The notes beneath the pieces were generated by a model. It saw only the letters and a list, made by a program, of their open reading frames with translations, was not told where the DNA came from and searched no databases. 64,000 nt of DNA from Pseudomonadota bacterium (GTDB lineage Bacteria > Pseudomonadota > Alphaproteobacteria > Sphingomonadales > Sphingomonadaceae), in assembly GCA_021849075.1 (NCBI GenBank), contig JAJZTH010000012.1, positions 26,741 through 90,740 on the forward strand. The letters run 5' to 3'. The first letter of the stretch is position 1, and every line of letters starts with the position of its first letter. The position numbers and the translations under genes were made by a program. Positions 1-9,586 of the stretch are shown piece by piece.

Positions 1-2
1 CC

Positions 3-296
3 GAACTGCTGGTCGGGCCGACGCCCGCCTGCCGCAACAATACGGACTGGAAATCGGACGATGGCGAATTCATGGCCGGCACCTGGGATTCCACGCCCTA
101 TTATCGCCGGGCGATGCGCTATGGCCATTTCGAACTCATGTATCTGCTCGATGGCAGCGTGACGTTTACCGATGAAATTGGCGCGGAAGCCACCTTCTCG
201 AAGGGCGACATTTTTCTGGTGGAACAGGGCGCCAGTTGCAGCTGGGACAGCCGGGTTCATGTGAAGAAAATCTACTGCATCTATCGCCCGGCCTGA
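3..296 (+). CDS. Cupin-domain protein, C-terminal part (5' truncated by window)
   Basis: The reading frame is already open at base 3 and runs to a TGA, so the ATG at 72 in the ORF track is internal. The visible 97 residues read like the second half of a Cupin_3 (DUF861) domain: a short beta-rich stretch with 'HFELMYLLDGSVTF' followed by 'KGDIFLVEQGASCSWDS'. Proteins of this family are small beta-barrel cytosolic proteins, often beside amino-acid or amine oxidases, but most have no assigned reaction. The upstream neighbours lie outside the window, so the substrate cannot be inferred. A perfect hairpin follows immediately. Confidence 0.7.
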   Translation, partial: ELLVGPTPACRNNTDWKSDDGEFMAGTWDSTPYYRRAMRYGHFELMYLLDGSVTFTDEIGAEATFSKGDIFLVEQGASCSWDSRVHVKKIYCIYRPA

Positions 297-302
297 CGAT
301 CT

Positions 303-332
303 GGCTCCGATCGCGCAGTCGCGATCGGAGCC
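303..332. terminator. Perfect 13-bp hairpin between convergent genes
   Basis: GGCTCCGATCGCG, a 4-nt CAGT loop, then the exact reverse complement. It lies between the convergent cupin and copD genes. There is no T-run on either side, so it is a transcript-end hairpin at best rather than a textbook intrinsic terminator. Confidence 0.5.
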
Positions 333-336
333 GCTG

Positions 337-1203
337 CTACGCCATGGGATCGAGCGTTCCGAGCCAGGCGACCAAAACGAGGATCGCAACGGCGGCGCTG
401 CTTTCCGCCAGCAGCGACAGGCGCAGATGGGCGATGGCGCGTTGCGGCGTCACGCCCGCTTCCAACGCCGGGGTCAGCCACCAGCGGTTCGCCGCCGCCA
501 GTCCCAGCATCAGCCCGAACAACAGCAGTTTGGCGCCGAGCAGCAGGCCGTAACGGCTCTGCAGCAAGGCCGGCAATTGGGCTAACCCAACGATCATCAG
601 CGCGTTGACGGCGCCGGTGATGACGAGGGTGGCGACTATCAGCGTTCCTATCAGCGAAAAACGCGCCAGCATGGTCGCTACCGGCGCTGTATCTGCTCCT
701 GGTCGCAACCGGACGACGGTGTATAGCAGAACCGCCAGCGCGCCGATCCAGCCCGCCGCTGCCCAGATATGCGCAACATCGGCGATGCGGTGGAGCGATC
801 CTGCCGTTTCTTCGGTTGCGCCGGCATGGCCGGTCCAGGCGAGCGTTCCGGCGGCCAGCGCGGCGGGGACAAGCGCCCATTTGCGCCCATGCGGCAGGGC
901 CGTTGCGATGATCGTACTTAGAAGAGCTGCGCCGCGCACCGCCAACACAGACCCGATCGGCGTCATCGTCAGCAATATCCCGATCGTAGGCCAGTCGGGG
1001 GCCGTGATCGGCGTGCCGGTCATGGTCGCTGCGCTTGCCAGCAGCCACAGCGCCGACAAAGCGATGCCACCAGCCGCCAGCCATGCGATCACGCTCCTGC
1101 GCCCCGCCATGCCCATGACCCACCAGAAAAGTGGCAGGCCCATGAGCAGAGCAAGGTCGATCATCAGCGCGAAACGCGCGCCGATCAGCGCCCCCTCGGT
1201 CAT
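337..1203 (-). CDS. copD: CopD family copper resistance membrane protein
   Basis: A 288-residue multi-pass inner-membrane protein; nearly the whole chain is hydrophobic helices (for example 'FALMIDLALLMGLPLFWWVMG' at the N-terminus) separated by short loops, with a conserved-looking 'IADVAHIWAAAGWIGALAVLLY' segment typical of the CopD domain. CopD proteins are thought to pass copper across or into the inner membrane in concert with periplasmic CopC. I start at the ATG at 1203 (MTEGALIGARF); the longer ORF would run into copC. It lies 4 nt downstream of copC in the same direction, so the two form an operon, divergent from the Cnr-type regulatory genes. Confidence 0.85.
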   Translation of the reverse strand: MTEGALIGARFALMIDLALLMGLPLFWWVMGMAGRRSVIAWLAAGGIALSALWLLASAATMTGTPITAPDWPTIGILLTMTPIGSVLAVRGAALLSTIIATALPHGRKWALVPAALAAGTLAWTGHAGATEETAGSLHRIADVAHIWAAAGWIGALAVLLYTVVRLRPGADTAPVATMLARFSLIGTLIVATLVITGAVNALMIVGLAQLPALLQSRYGLLLGAKLLLFGLMLGLAAANRWWLTPALEAGVTPQRAIAHLRLSLLAESSAAVAILVLVAWLGTLDPMA

Positions 1204-1207
1204 CCGC

Positions 1208-1582
1208 TTACTTGACCGTGAAGCTGTAGCCGCCTTCCATCTTGTGCTGGTCTGCGCCGACCACATGCCATTTCAGGTCATAGGTGCCGGCGGGAAGCGC
1301 GCGGGGGAAGGTCAGGGTCATGGTCTTGCCATCAACAGCGGTCTTAAAACCCTTGATCGGCATCGGATCATGATTGGCCATGCCCGGCATGCCGGTCATC
1401 GTCAGGTCCGCGCCACTCAAAGGCGCGAGAAAGGTTTCGGAGAAGGTCAGCGTCATCTTCGTCGGCTTGGCGATGGTCGCGTTGGCGGCCGGAGTGGACG
1501 AAACCAGCTTGGTGTGGGCGCTCGCAACGCCGGGCAGGGTCAGCGCCAAGGCGGCAGCGGCGATCAGGAACTTACGGGTCAT
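1208..1582 (-). CDS. copC: CopC periplasmic copper-binding protein
   Basis: 124 residues from the ATG at 1582 (MTRKFLIAAAALALTLPGVASA), which gives a clean Sec signal peptide cleaved after ASA so that the mature protein begins with His (HTKLVSS); an N-terminal His is a known copper ligand in CopC proteins. The mature domain is the usual short beta-sandwich with 'PAANATIAKPTKMTLTFSE', a Met/His patch 'MTGMPGMANHDPM' and a terminal 'HKMEGGYSFTVK'. It binds copper in the periplasm and probably hands it to CopD, encoded immediately downstream. The ORF-track start at 1615 adds 11 residues before the signal peptide and is unlikely. Confidence 0.9.
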   Translation of the reverse strand: MTRKFLIAAAALALTLPGVASAHTKLVSSTPAANATIAKPTKMTLTFSETFLAPLSGADLTMTGMPGMANHDPMPIKGFKTAVDGKTMTLTFPRALPAGTYDLKWHVVGADQHKMEGGYSFTVK

Positions 1583-1618
1583 GGCACTGTCTCCAACAAG
1601 GGGTGTTAGGGGCATTTA

Positions 1619-1651
1619 CGCATGGACTTGCTCCACCCCTCGACCCATGCG
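1619..1651. promoter_or_regulatory. Interrupted dyad between copC and the Cnr-type operon
   Basis: CGCATGG and CCATGCG, separated by 19 bp, sit in the 144-bp divergent intergenic region. Two CAAGGGGTG words also occur around 1594 and 1670. These could be a regulator or ECF-sigma promoter element for one or both operons, but no consensus could be matched by eye. Confidence 0.3.
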
Positions 1652-1726
1652 CATAATTTTTCCGCCTGATGCCAAGGGGTGGGCGCTTCGCGCGCGTATG
1701 CGGTCATGAGGATGGAGAATGACGTG

Positions 1727-1987
1727 ATGACCGATCTGGACCGAATGCTGGGCGCGGTGCGGGCGATGCCCACCGATGCGCGGCTGGAAATGATGGACGA
1801 TGCCGTGATGGGCGGCGTTGCCAGGAAGCGCGAACAGGTGACGGCGCGGCGCAGCCTGATGCTGGCCGGCCTGTTAGCGATCGGCATCGGCTGGGCAGGC
1901 AGCATCGTGCCGGCCGCGCCTGCACAGGCATCGTCCTTGCCGATCGGCATGTCGGACTATGCGCCCTCGCGCCTGCTTGGCCAATGA
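1727..1987 (+). CDS. CnrY-like membrane anti-sigma factor
   Basis: An 86-residue protein with a polar N-terminal half, one transmembrane segment (about residues 43-60, 'SLMLAGLLAIGIGWAGS') and a short periplasmic tail. Size, topology and position (first gene of a Y-X-H trio, ATGA overlap with the next gene) match CnrY, the roughly 95-residue membrane anti-sigma factor that binds CnrH at its cytoplasmic N-terminus. There is no clear sequence signature, so this rests mainly on context. I chose the ATG at 1727 because GGAGA lies 8 nt upstream; ATGs at 1706 and 1712 have no usable ribosome site. Confidence 0.6.
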   Translation: MTDLDRMLGAVRAMPTDARLEMMDDAVMGGVARKREQVTARRSLMLAGLLAIGIGWAGSIVPAAPAQASSLPIGMSDYAPSRLLGQ

Positions 1988-2421
1988 CCGCGCGCCGCTA
2001 TCTTCTGGTCGCGCTGGTCGCTTTTGCCGCCTCGCTTGCAGCGGTATTGGTTGCGCGCTTCTGGCTCGTCCCCGAACCGCAGGTCGAAAGTGAAGTCCAC
2101 ACGCTGCTGCATCAACGGTTGACGCTCGATGCGGCGCAGGAAAAGCGAATTCATGAACTGGAGGCGGGCTTCGCGCAGCGACGTGCGGCGCTGGAGGCCG
2201 AGATGCGCGCCGACAATCAGCGACTGGCCGACGCTATTGCCGCCGAACATGGCTATGGTCCCAAGGTCGGCGAAGCGGTCGACCGGTCGCATCATGTCAT
2301 GGGGCAGCTTCAGAAGGAAACGCTCCAGCATATCTTTGCGATGCGTGCCGTCCTGCGCGCCGATCAGGCGGCGCAATTCGATGCTGCCGTCGTCAAGGCG
2401 CTGACTCAGCCGGGCCAGTGA
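1984..2421 (+). CDS. CnrX/NccX-type periplasmic metal sensor
   Basis: 145 residues: an N-terminal membrane anchor (residues about 6-28) and a helical periplasmic domain (heavy-metal resistance/CnrX fold). The ligands known for CnrX (H42, H46, E63, H119, M123) are reproduced with identical spacing as H39, H43, E60, H116 and M120: 'VHTLLHQ', 'HELE' and 'QHIFAM'. This is strong evidence for a metal-binding sensor that relays metal status to the adjacent anti-sigma factor. The start codon overlaps the upstream stop (ATGA) and the 3' end overlaps the sigma gene, so the three are translationally coupled. Downstream copA-copB suggests the physiological signal is copper rather than nickel or cobalt. 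Confidence 0.85.
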   Translation: MTARRYLLVALVAFAASLAAVLVARFWLVPEPQVESEVHTLLHQRLTLDAAQEKRIHELEAGFAQRRAALEAEMRADNQRLADAIAAEHGYGPKVGEAVDRSHHVMGQLQKETLQHIFAMRAVLRADQAAQFDAAVVKALTQPGQ

Positions 2422-2975
2422 GCGAAGCCGAAACCGACGATAGCGCACTCGCTGCCCGCGCATTGGCCGGGCAGCAATCGGCTTATGGCGCGCTGATGCG
2501 GCGGCATCGCGAAGCCATCTATCGCATCGTGCGCGGCCATGTCGGCGACGGGCATGAAGCGCTCGATATCACGCAGGAAACATTCATCGCGGCCTTCGCT
2601 GCGCTGGCTCGCTATGATGGCATGCGCCCTTTCCGCGTCTGGATCGCGCGCATTGCGCTCAATAAATGCCGTGACTGGGCGCGCCGCCGCACCGTTCGGC
2701 GCTTCTTTGCCTTCGCCAGACCCGTTGAGGATGCGGCCGAGGTTGCCGATCCTGACTCTACGCCGGAAGAAGCACTGCATTCGCAACGGGAACTGGCCCG
2801 GATCAACGCCGCGATTGCATCCTTGCCCGCCAATCTCAAAGATGTGCTGCTGCTCCGCACGATCGAGCAGATGAGCCAGGCGGAGGTGGCGATGGTGCTG
2901 GGCGTCACCGAAAAGGCGGTCGAAACCCGCCTTTACCGCGCCCGCGCCAAACTCACGGAAATTTTGAGGGATTAG
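2418..2975 (+). CDS. ECF-family RNA polymerase sigma factor (CnrH-like)
   Basis: 185 residues with sigma region 2 ('VGDGHEALDITQETFIAAF', then 'FRVWIARIALNKCRDWARRR') at about 40-95 and region 4 ('LPANLKDVLLLRTIEQMSQ', 'VTEKAVETRLYRARAKL') at about 130-182. It starts with GTG overlapping the stop of the sensor gene (GTGA). In Cnr/Ncc systems the sigma factor is held at the membrane by CnrY until CnrX senses metal, then transcribes the resistance operon and its own genes. Here the first downstream target is copA, 24 nt away, so sigma factor and effector are probably in one transcript. Confidence 0.9.
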   Translation: MSEAETDDSALAARALAGQQSAYGALMRRHREAIYRIVRGHVGDGHEALDITQETFIAAFAALARYDGMRPFRVWIARIALNKCRDWARRRTVRRFFAFARPVEDAAEVADPDSTPEEALHSQRELARINAAIASLPANLKDVLLLRTIEQMSQAEVAMVLGVTEKAVETRLYRARAKLTEILRD

Positions 2976-2999
2976 GCGGTGGCCCGCGTATGAAGGGGC

Positions 3000-4739
3000 A
3001 TGACCAACCTGTTCCTTGATCGCCGCACTCTGTTCAAGAGCGCCGCCGCCCTGACTCTGGCCGGCGCTTTCCCTGCTTGGGCGCGCAGCGGTACTGGTGG
3101 CCTGTACCCGGCGCCCGGCGTCCTTTCGGGGGACAGCATAGCCCTGACTGTTGGAGAAAGTCATTTCGGCACCGGCGGGCGTTCTGCCCATGCCATCACC
3201 ATCAACGGCACTGTTCCCGCGCCGCTCATTCGTCTGAAGGAAGGGCAGAATGTGCGGCTGTCCGTCACCAACAGTCTGAAGGAGGATACGTCGATCCACT
3301 GGCATGGGCTGATTCTACCCTTTCAGATGGATGGCGTGCCGGGCGTCAGCTTCCCGGGCATCCGCCCCGGTGAAACCTTCACTTACGAATTTCCGGTTCG
3401 CCAGTCAGGCACCTATTGGTATCACAGCCATTCGGGCATGCAGGAGGCGATGGGTCATTATGGTCCGATCGTGATCGACCCCGCCGGTTCCGACCCGATC
3501 CAGTCCGACCGCGAGCATGTGATCGTGCTGGCTGACTGGTCGCCAGTCCATCCCCATATGCTGCTCAAGCGCCTCAAGCAGATGGGCGGTTATTACAACA
3601 TGCAGCGCCAGACGTTGGCCGGCCTGGTCGCGGGCAAGGATCAGGGCGTCAAGGACCGGATGGAATGGGGCGCGATGCGCATGGACCCCACCGACATTTC
3701 GGATGTCACCGGTTCGACCTACAGTTTCCTTGTGAATGGCCATGGCACGCCGGAAAACTGGACGGGCCTGTTCGCGCCTGGCGAGCGGGTGCGCCTGCGC
3801 ATCATCAATGCGTCGGCGATGACCAATTTCAACGTCCGCCTGCCGGGCCTGGCGATGACGGTGGTCCAGTGCGATGGCCAGCATGTCCAGCCGGTCGAAA
3901 CGGACGAATTCCAGATCGGCATAGCCGAAACCTATGATGTGATCGTCCAGCCGTCAGAAGCAAAGCCCTATGGCCTGATCGCCGAAGCGATAGACCGTTC
4001 TGGTCTGGTCCGCGCCACCCTTGCACCGCAAATCGGGATGGTCGCGCCGATCCCCGACCTGCGCCAGCGCCCGCTGCTCACCATGAAGGACATGGGCATG
4101 GATATGGCGGGCATGGATATGGGGCAGGGCGGCGTGATCGATCTTAGCCAGCCTGCCAATGAAAGCATGTCCGGCCATAGCATGAAGATGCTGGACCCCT
4201 CCGTCGCCCCCAATGTGCCGATGGGACCTGGAGTCGCCACCCTTTCCGCCATGCCGGCCGATCGCACTGCAGACCGGCCGACGGGTCTGGAGGACGTCGA
4301 TCATCGCGTCCTCACCTATGCCGACCTGCGGGCGCTCGAACCGAATGAGGACACACGCACGCCGACCCGCACGCTCGACATTCACCTGACCGCCAACATG
4401 GAACGCTATATGTGGTCTTTCGACGGGGTGAAGCTGTCGGATGGGGCGGAACGCATAGCCTTCCGCCACATGGAACGGGTGCGCGTGAACCTGATCAACG
4501 ATACGATGATGCCGCATCCCATCCATATCCACGGTCATTTTTTCCAGCTCGTGACCAGTGAAGACGTCGCCAGCAATCCGCGCAAGCATACGGTGAATGT
4601 GCTGCCCGGCGGCAAGGTCAGTTTCGATCTGACGGCCGACGCGATCGGCGACTGGGCCTTCCACTGCCACATGGTGATGCACATGCATGCCGGGATGATG
4701 CGCGTTGTGACGGTCCGTCATGAAGGAGACGCTGCATGA
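3000..4739 (+). CDS. copA: CopA multicopper oxidase
   Basis: 579 residues with an N-terminal twin-arginine signal (DRRTLFKSAAALTLAGAF) and three cupredoxin domains. All copper-site motifs are visible: 'IHWHGL' (about residue 100), 'YWYHSHSG', then near the C-terminus 'HPIHIHGHFF' and 'HCHMVMHMHAGM', supplying type 1, 2 and 3 copper ligands. A Met-rich insert ('MKDMGMDMAGMDMG') near residues 360-375 fits extra Cu(I) binding. CopA oxidises Cu(I) to less toxic Cu(II) in the periplasm. AAGGGG precedes the ATG. It overlaps copB by 4 nt and is probably expressed from the ECF promoter upstream. Confidence 0.95.
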   Translation: MTNLFLDRRTLFKSAAALTLAGAFPAWARSGTGGLYPAPGVLSGDSIALTVGESHFGTGGRSAHAITINGTVPAPLIRLKEGQNVRLSVTNSLKEDTSIHWHGLILPFQMDGVPGVSFPGIRPGETFTYEFPVRQSGTYWYHSHSGMQEAMGHYGPIVIDPAGSDPIQSDREHVIVLADWSPVHPHMLLKRLKQMGGYYNMQRQTLAGLVAGKDQGVKDRMEWGAMRMDPTDISDVTGSTYSFLVNGHGTPENWTGLFAPGERVRLRIINASAMTNFNVRLPGLAMTVVQCDGQHVQPVETDEFQIGIAETYDVIVQPSEAKPYGLIAEAIDRSGLVRATLAPQIGMVAPIPDLRQRPLLTMKDMGMDMAGMDMGQGGVIDLSQPANESMSGHSMKMLDPSVAPNVPMGPGVATLSAMPADRTADRPTGLEDVDHRVLTYADLRALEPNEDTRTPTRTLDIHLTANMERYMWSFDGVKLSDGAERIAFRHMERVRVNLINDTMMPHPIHIHGHFFQLVTSEDVASNPRKHTVNVLPGGKVSFDLTADAIGDWAFHCHMVMHMHAGMMRVVTVRHEGDAA

Positions 4740-5662
4740 CGCGCCTGGTCCTCGCCGCGCTGCTGCTCGCCGGAAGCGCCTTGCCTGCGCAGGCGCAGAC
4801 CATGGACCATAGTCAGATGGATCATGGCGCGCATCAGATGCCGCTGGCGGATGACGCAGCAGTTGCGCAGGAGCCTGCCAATCCGCATGCAGGGCATGGC
4901 GCTCCCGCGGTCGACGCAGCAATTCCCCAAGGCGCGGCCCCGCCCGTGCCGACCGATTATGCCGCCGAAGCCTTTTATCCGCCCGACGTCATGGCCCGCT
5001 CCCGCGCCGCCATGATCAAGGAGAGCGGCGGCATGACCTTTTCCCAGCTGATGATCGACCGGCTGGAATATCGTGCGCAAAAGGGCGGCGATGGCTATCA
5101 TTGGGAAGGCGAAGGCTGGATCGGCGGCGACATTAATCGCCTCGCCATCAAGTCGGAAGGCGAGGGCGAAGTCGGCGGCCGCCTTGAAAGCGCCGAATTG
5201 CAGGCGCTCTACAGTCGCGCGATCGATCCCTGGTGGAATATCGTCGCCGGCGTCCGTCAGGATTTTCGCCCCCAGCCCCAGCGCACTTATGCGACAGTCG
5301 GCATAGAGGGGCTGGCCCCCTATTGGTTCGAAGTGGAGGCACAGGCTTTCCTGTCCGACAAGGGCGACGCCCATTTGCGCGTTGAAGGCACATATGATCA
5401 GCGGATCACCCAGCATCTGATCCTGCAACCGGCCGCTGAAGTGAATTTCGCGGCGCAGGATGTGCCCGACATCGGCGTCGGGTCTGGCCTGTCCAACGTC
5501 GAACTGGGCCTGCGCCTACGCTACGAAATCGTGCATGAATTCGCGCCCTATATCGGCGTCAATTGGGAACGCAGCTTTGGCGATACCGCGCGCTACGCCC
5601 GCGCCGTCGGGGATCAGGCTTCGGCCACCAGTCTGGTCATGGGCATTCGCTTCTGGTTCTGA
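4736..5662 (+). CDS. copB: CopB outer-membrane copper resistance protein
   Basis: 308 residues: signal peptide ending AQAQ, a His/Met-rich segment ('MDHSQMDHGAHQM') typical of copper binding, a Pro/Ala linker, then a beta-barrel C-terminal domain with alternating residues ending in the terminal aromatic 'MGIRFWF' expected for outer-membrane insertion. CopB proteins sequester copper at, or export it across, the outer membrane. The start codon overlaps the copA stop (ATGA). Length and His/Met content agree with the CopB (PcoB) family. Confidence 0.92.
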   Translation: MTRLVLAALLLAGSALPAQAQTMDHSQMDHGAHQMPLADDAAVAQEPANPHAGHGAPAVDAAIPQGAAPPVPTDYAAEAFYPPDVMARSRAAMIKESGGMTFSQLMIDRLEYRAQKGGDGYHWEGEGWIGGDINRLAIKSEGEGEVGGRLESAELQALYSRAIDPWWNIVAGVRQDFRPQPQRTYATVGIEGLAPYWFEVEAQAFLSDKGDAHLRVEGTYDQRITQHLILQPAAEVNFAAQDVPDIGVGSGLSNVELGLRLRYEIVHEFAPYIGVNWERSFGDTARYARAVGDQASATSLVMGIRFWF

Positions 5663-5886
5663 CGCTGGCCGCCGGCAGCATCCCCGCTGAAATTATTATC
5701 GCCTTCAGGACGCTACGGCACGCCGCCATGTCGCAGCATCCCGCTCCAAATCCTGCCTCTTCCGGCTATTCCTGCCCCTAGGAGCGGGCGAAGAAGGCGA
5801 TTATGCATCCTGCATCCGGGCGGGATTCGCGCAGCGAATATCATGCGGGATCACGAAGATATAATGGTGAAGGAGTGCGCGTTTCC
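5663..5886. other. Intergenic, 224 bp, no gene recognised
   Basis: No convincing coding sequence, RNA gene or strong hairpin was seen between copB and the next plus-strand gene. The ORF-track extension of the downstream gene into this interval lacks a ribosome site at its ATG (5803). A promoter for the following gene must lie here, but none was identified by eye. Confidence 0.5.
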
Positions 5887-6825
5887 ATGTCTTTGCTTGA
5901 CCGTTTCAAGGATCGCCTCGTTCTTCCGGCCATCGCGTCTCCCATGTTCATCGTGTCGCAGCCCGATCTGGTGATGGCGCAATGCCGGGCCGGCGTCATC
6001 GGCGCTTTTCCTTCGCTCAATGCACGGCCGTCGGGCGTATTCGAACAATGGCTGCAACGGCTGACGATGGAACTGACGGACGATGATGCCCCCTTCGCGG
6101 TCAACCTTATCGTTCATCGGTCGAATCCGCGGCTTCAGGAGGATCTTGCGCTTTGCTGCAAATATAAGGTGCCGATCGTCATCACCTCGCTTGGCGCGCA
6201 GGTGGAGGTGAATGCGGCGATCCACAGCTATGGCGGTGTGGTGCTGCATGATGTCATCGACAATCGCTTCGCACGCAAGGCCGTGGACAAGGGTGCGGAC
6301 GGGCTGATCGCGGTGGCGGCCGGCGCGGGCGGTCATGCCGGCACCTTGTCGCCCTTTGCCCTGATCCAGGAAATTCGCGACTGGTTCAGCGGTCCGCTGG
6401 CCCTGTCGGGATCGATCGCCAATGGCGGCGCGATCCTGGCGGCGCAGGCGATGGGCGCCGATTTCGCCTATATCGGTTCGGCCTTCATCGCCACGCAGGA
6501 AGCCAATGCGGAGCCAGCCTATAAGCAGATGCTGGTGGACAGCAGCGCCAGCGACATCATCTATTCCAACCTGTTCACTGGCGTACACGGCAATTATCTG
6601 CGCGGATCGATCGAGCGGGCAGGGCTGGACCCTGACAATCTCGCCCTGTCGGACCCGACGAAGATGGATTTTGCCAGCCTGTCCGAAGACAAGAAGGCGT
6701 GGCGCGACATCTGGGGTTGCGGCCAGGGTATCGGCGCGATCGATGCGGTCGTGCCGGCGGCCGACCTGATCGCGCGGTTGAGCCAGGAATATCAGGCTGC
6801 CCGATCGCGGCTGTGCGCCATGTAG
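5887..6825 (+). CDS. Nitronate monooxygenase family (2-nitropropane dioxygenase-like) flavoprotein
   Basis: 312 residues from the ATG at 5887 (MSLLDRFKDRLVLP), preceded by GGTGAAGGAG. It has the NMO TIM-barrel pattern: 'LPAIASPMFIVSQPDLVMA' at the N-terminus, an FMN-phosphate-binding-like 'AGAGGHAGTLSPFAL' (with the catalytic-type His) at about 165-180, and 'ALSGSIANGGAILAAQAMGADFAYIGSAF' near 200-230. Such enzymes oxidise nitronates or reduce enoyl groups with FMN; the substrate here is unknown. It is convergent with ligI across a perfect hairpin and need not belong to the lig regulon. The ORF-track start at 5803 is upstream of the ribosome site. Confidence 0.8.
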   Translation: MSLLDRFKDRLVLPAIASPMFIVSQPDLVMAQCRAGVIGAFPSLNARPSGVFEQWLQRLTMELTDDDAPFAVNLIVHRSNPRLQEDLALCCKYKVPIVITSLGAQVEVNAAIHSYGGVVLHDVIDNRFARKAVDKGADGLIAVAAGAGGHAGTLSPFALIQEIRDWFSGPLALSGSIANGGAILAAQAMGADFAYIGSAFIATQEANAEPAYKQMLVDSSASDIIYSNLFTGVHGNYLRGSIERAGLDPDNLALSDPTKMDFASLSEDKKAWRDIWGCGQGIGAIDAVVPAADLIARLSQEYQAARSRLCAM

Positions 6826-6829
6826 AATG

Positions 6830-6871
6830 GACAGGCAGGGGATAACGCCCATGCGCTATCCCCTGCCTGTC
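6830..6871. terminator. 15-bp inverted repeat between convergent genes
   Basis: GACAGGCAGGGGATA, a 12-nt loop, then the exact reverse complement, between the convergent flavoprotein gene and ligI. It can serve both directions; there is no long T-run. Confidence 0.65.
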
Positions 6872-6873
6872 TA

Positions 6874-8808
<1,935 letters not shown>

Positions 8809-8816
<8 letters not shown>

Positions 8817-9483
8817 ATTTCAGGCCCATTTCTTCCAGACGCGGCCGCATATTGTAAATGTCGAGGCCCAGCTCGCCAGCGGCAAGCCGCACGCGCTTGG
8901 CTTCTTCGGCGGCTTCGCGGGCCTGCGCTTTTTCCAGCACGGAAGCCGCGTCGGCACGCGGCACGATGCACACGCCATCATCGTCGGCAATGATCACGTC
9001 GCCCGGATTGACCAGCGCATTGGCGCAGATGACGGGGATGTTGACGCTGCCCAGCGTATTCTTGACCGTACCCTGCGCGTGAACGGCTTTCGACCAGACG
9101 GGGAAATTCATCTGCGTCAGATCGCGCACGTCGCGCACGCCCGCGTCGATGATGAGGCCGCGGCAGCCGCGCGCCTGCGCCGATGTCGCGAGCAGATCGC
9201 CAAAATAGCCGTCGGTGCACGGGCTGGTGGGGGCGAGGAGGAGGATATCGCCTTCCTTCAACTGCTCGATCGCGACATGGACCATCCAGTTATCGCCGGG
9301 CGCGGCGGAAATCGTGACGGCGCTGCCGGCTATGCGGGCGCCGATATAGATTGGGCGCATATAGGGGGCGAGCAGGCCGGTGCGGCCCTGTGCTTCATGG
9401 ACCGTGGCGACGCCGCATTTGGCGAGACCGTCAATGACGCAGAGGTCCGCCCTTTCGATATTCTGGACGACGACGTTGGACAT
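8809..9483 (-). CDS. ligK: 4-carboxy-4-hydroxy-2-oxoadipate aldolase (LigK)
   Basis: 224 residues of the RraA/HMG-CHA aldolase fold: '[15 protein letters not shown]' near the N-terminus, '[16 protein letters not shown]' and '[18 protein letters not shown]' with metal- and substrate-binding Asp/Arg residues. It cleaves 4-carboxy-4-hydroxy-2-oxoadipate to pyruvate and oxaloacetate, the last step of the 4,5-cleavage pathway. I start at the ATG at 9483 ([11 protein letters not shown]), with AGAAGGAAC upstream; the track start at 9564 overlaps the regulatory region. First gene of the ligK-U-I operon, divergent from ligR. Confidence 0.93.
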
Positions 9484-9568
9484 GGAACCGTTCCTTCTCC
9501 CAAAGTAGACAGCGAAATGGACACTATGGGGGCGATGCTCAAATCCGAACTGGCGCTGGCCCATAAAA

Positions 9569-9586
9569 TTTTGATAATCATCAAAT
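9569..9586. promoter_or_regulatory. Palindrome abutting the ligR start codon
   Basis: TTTGAT-AATC-ATCAAA at 9570-9585 lies directly against the ligR ATG (9587), in the AT-rich part of the 103-bp ligK-ligR intergenic region. It has the dyad and T-N11-A character of LysR-family operators and could serve autoregulation and control of ligK. Confidence 0.5.
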
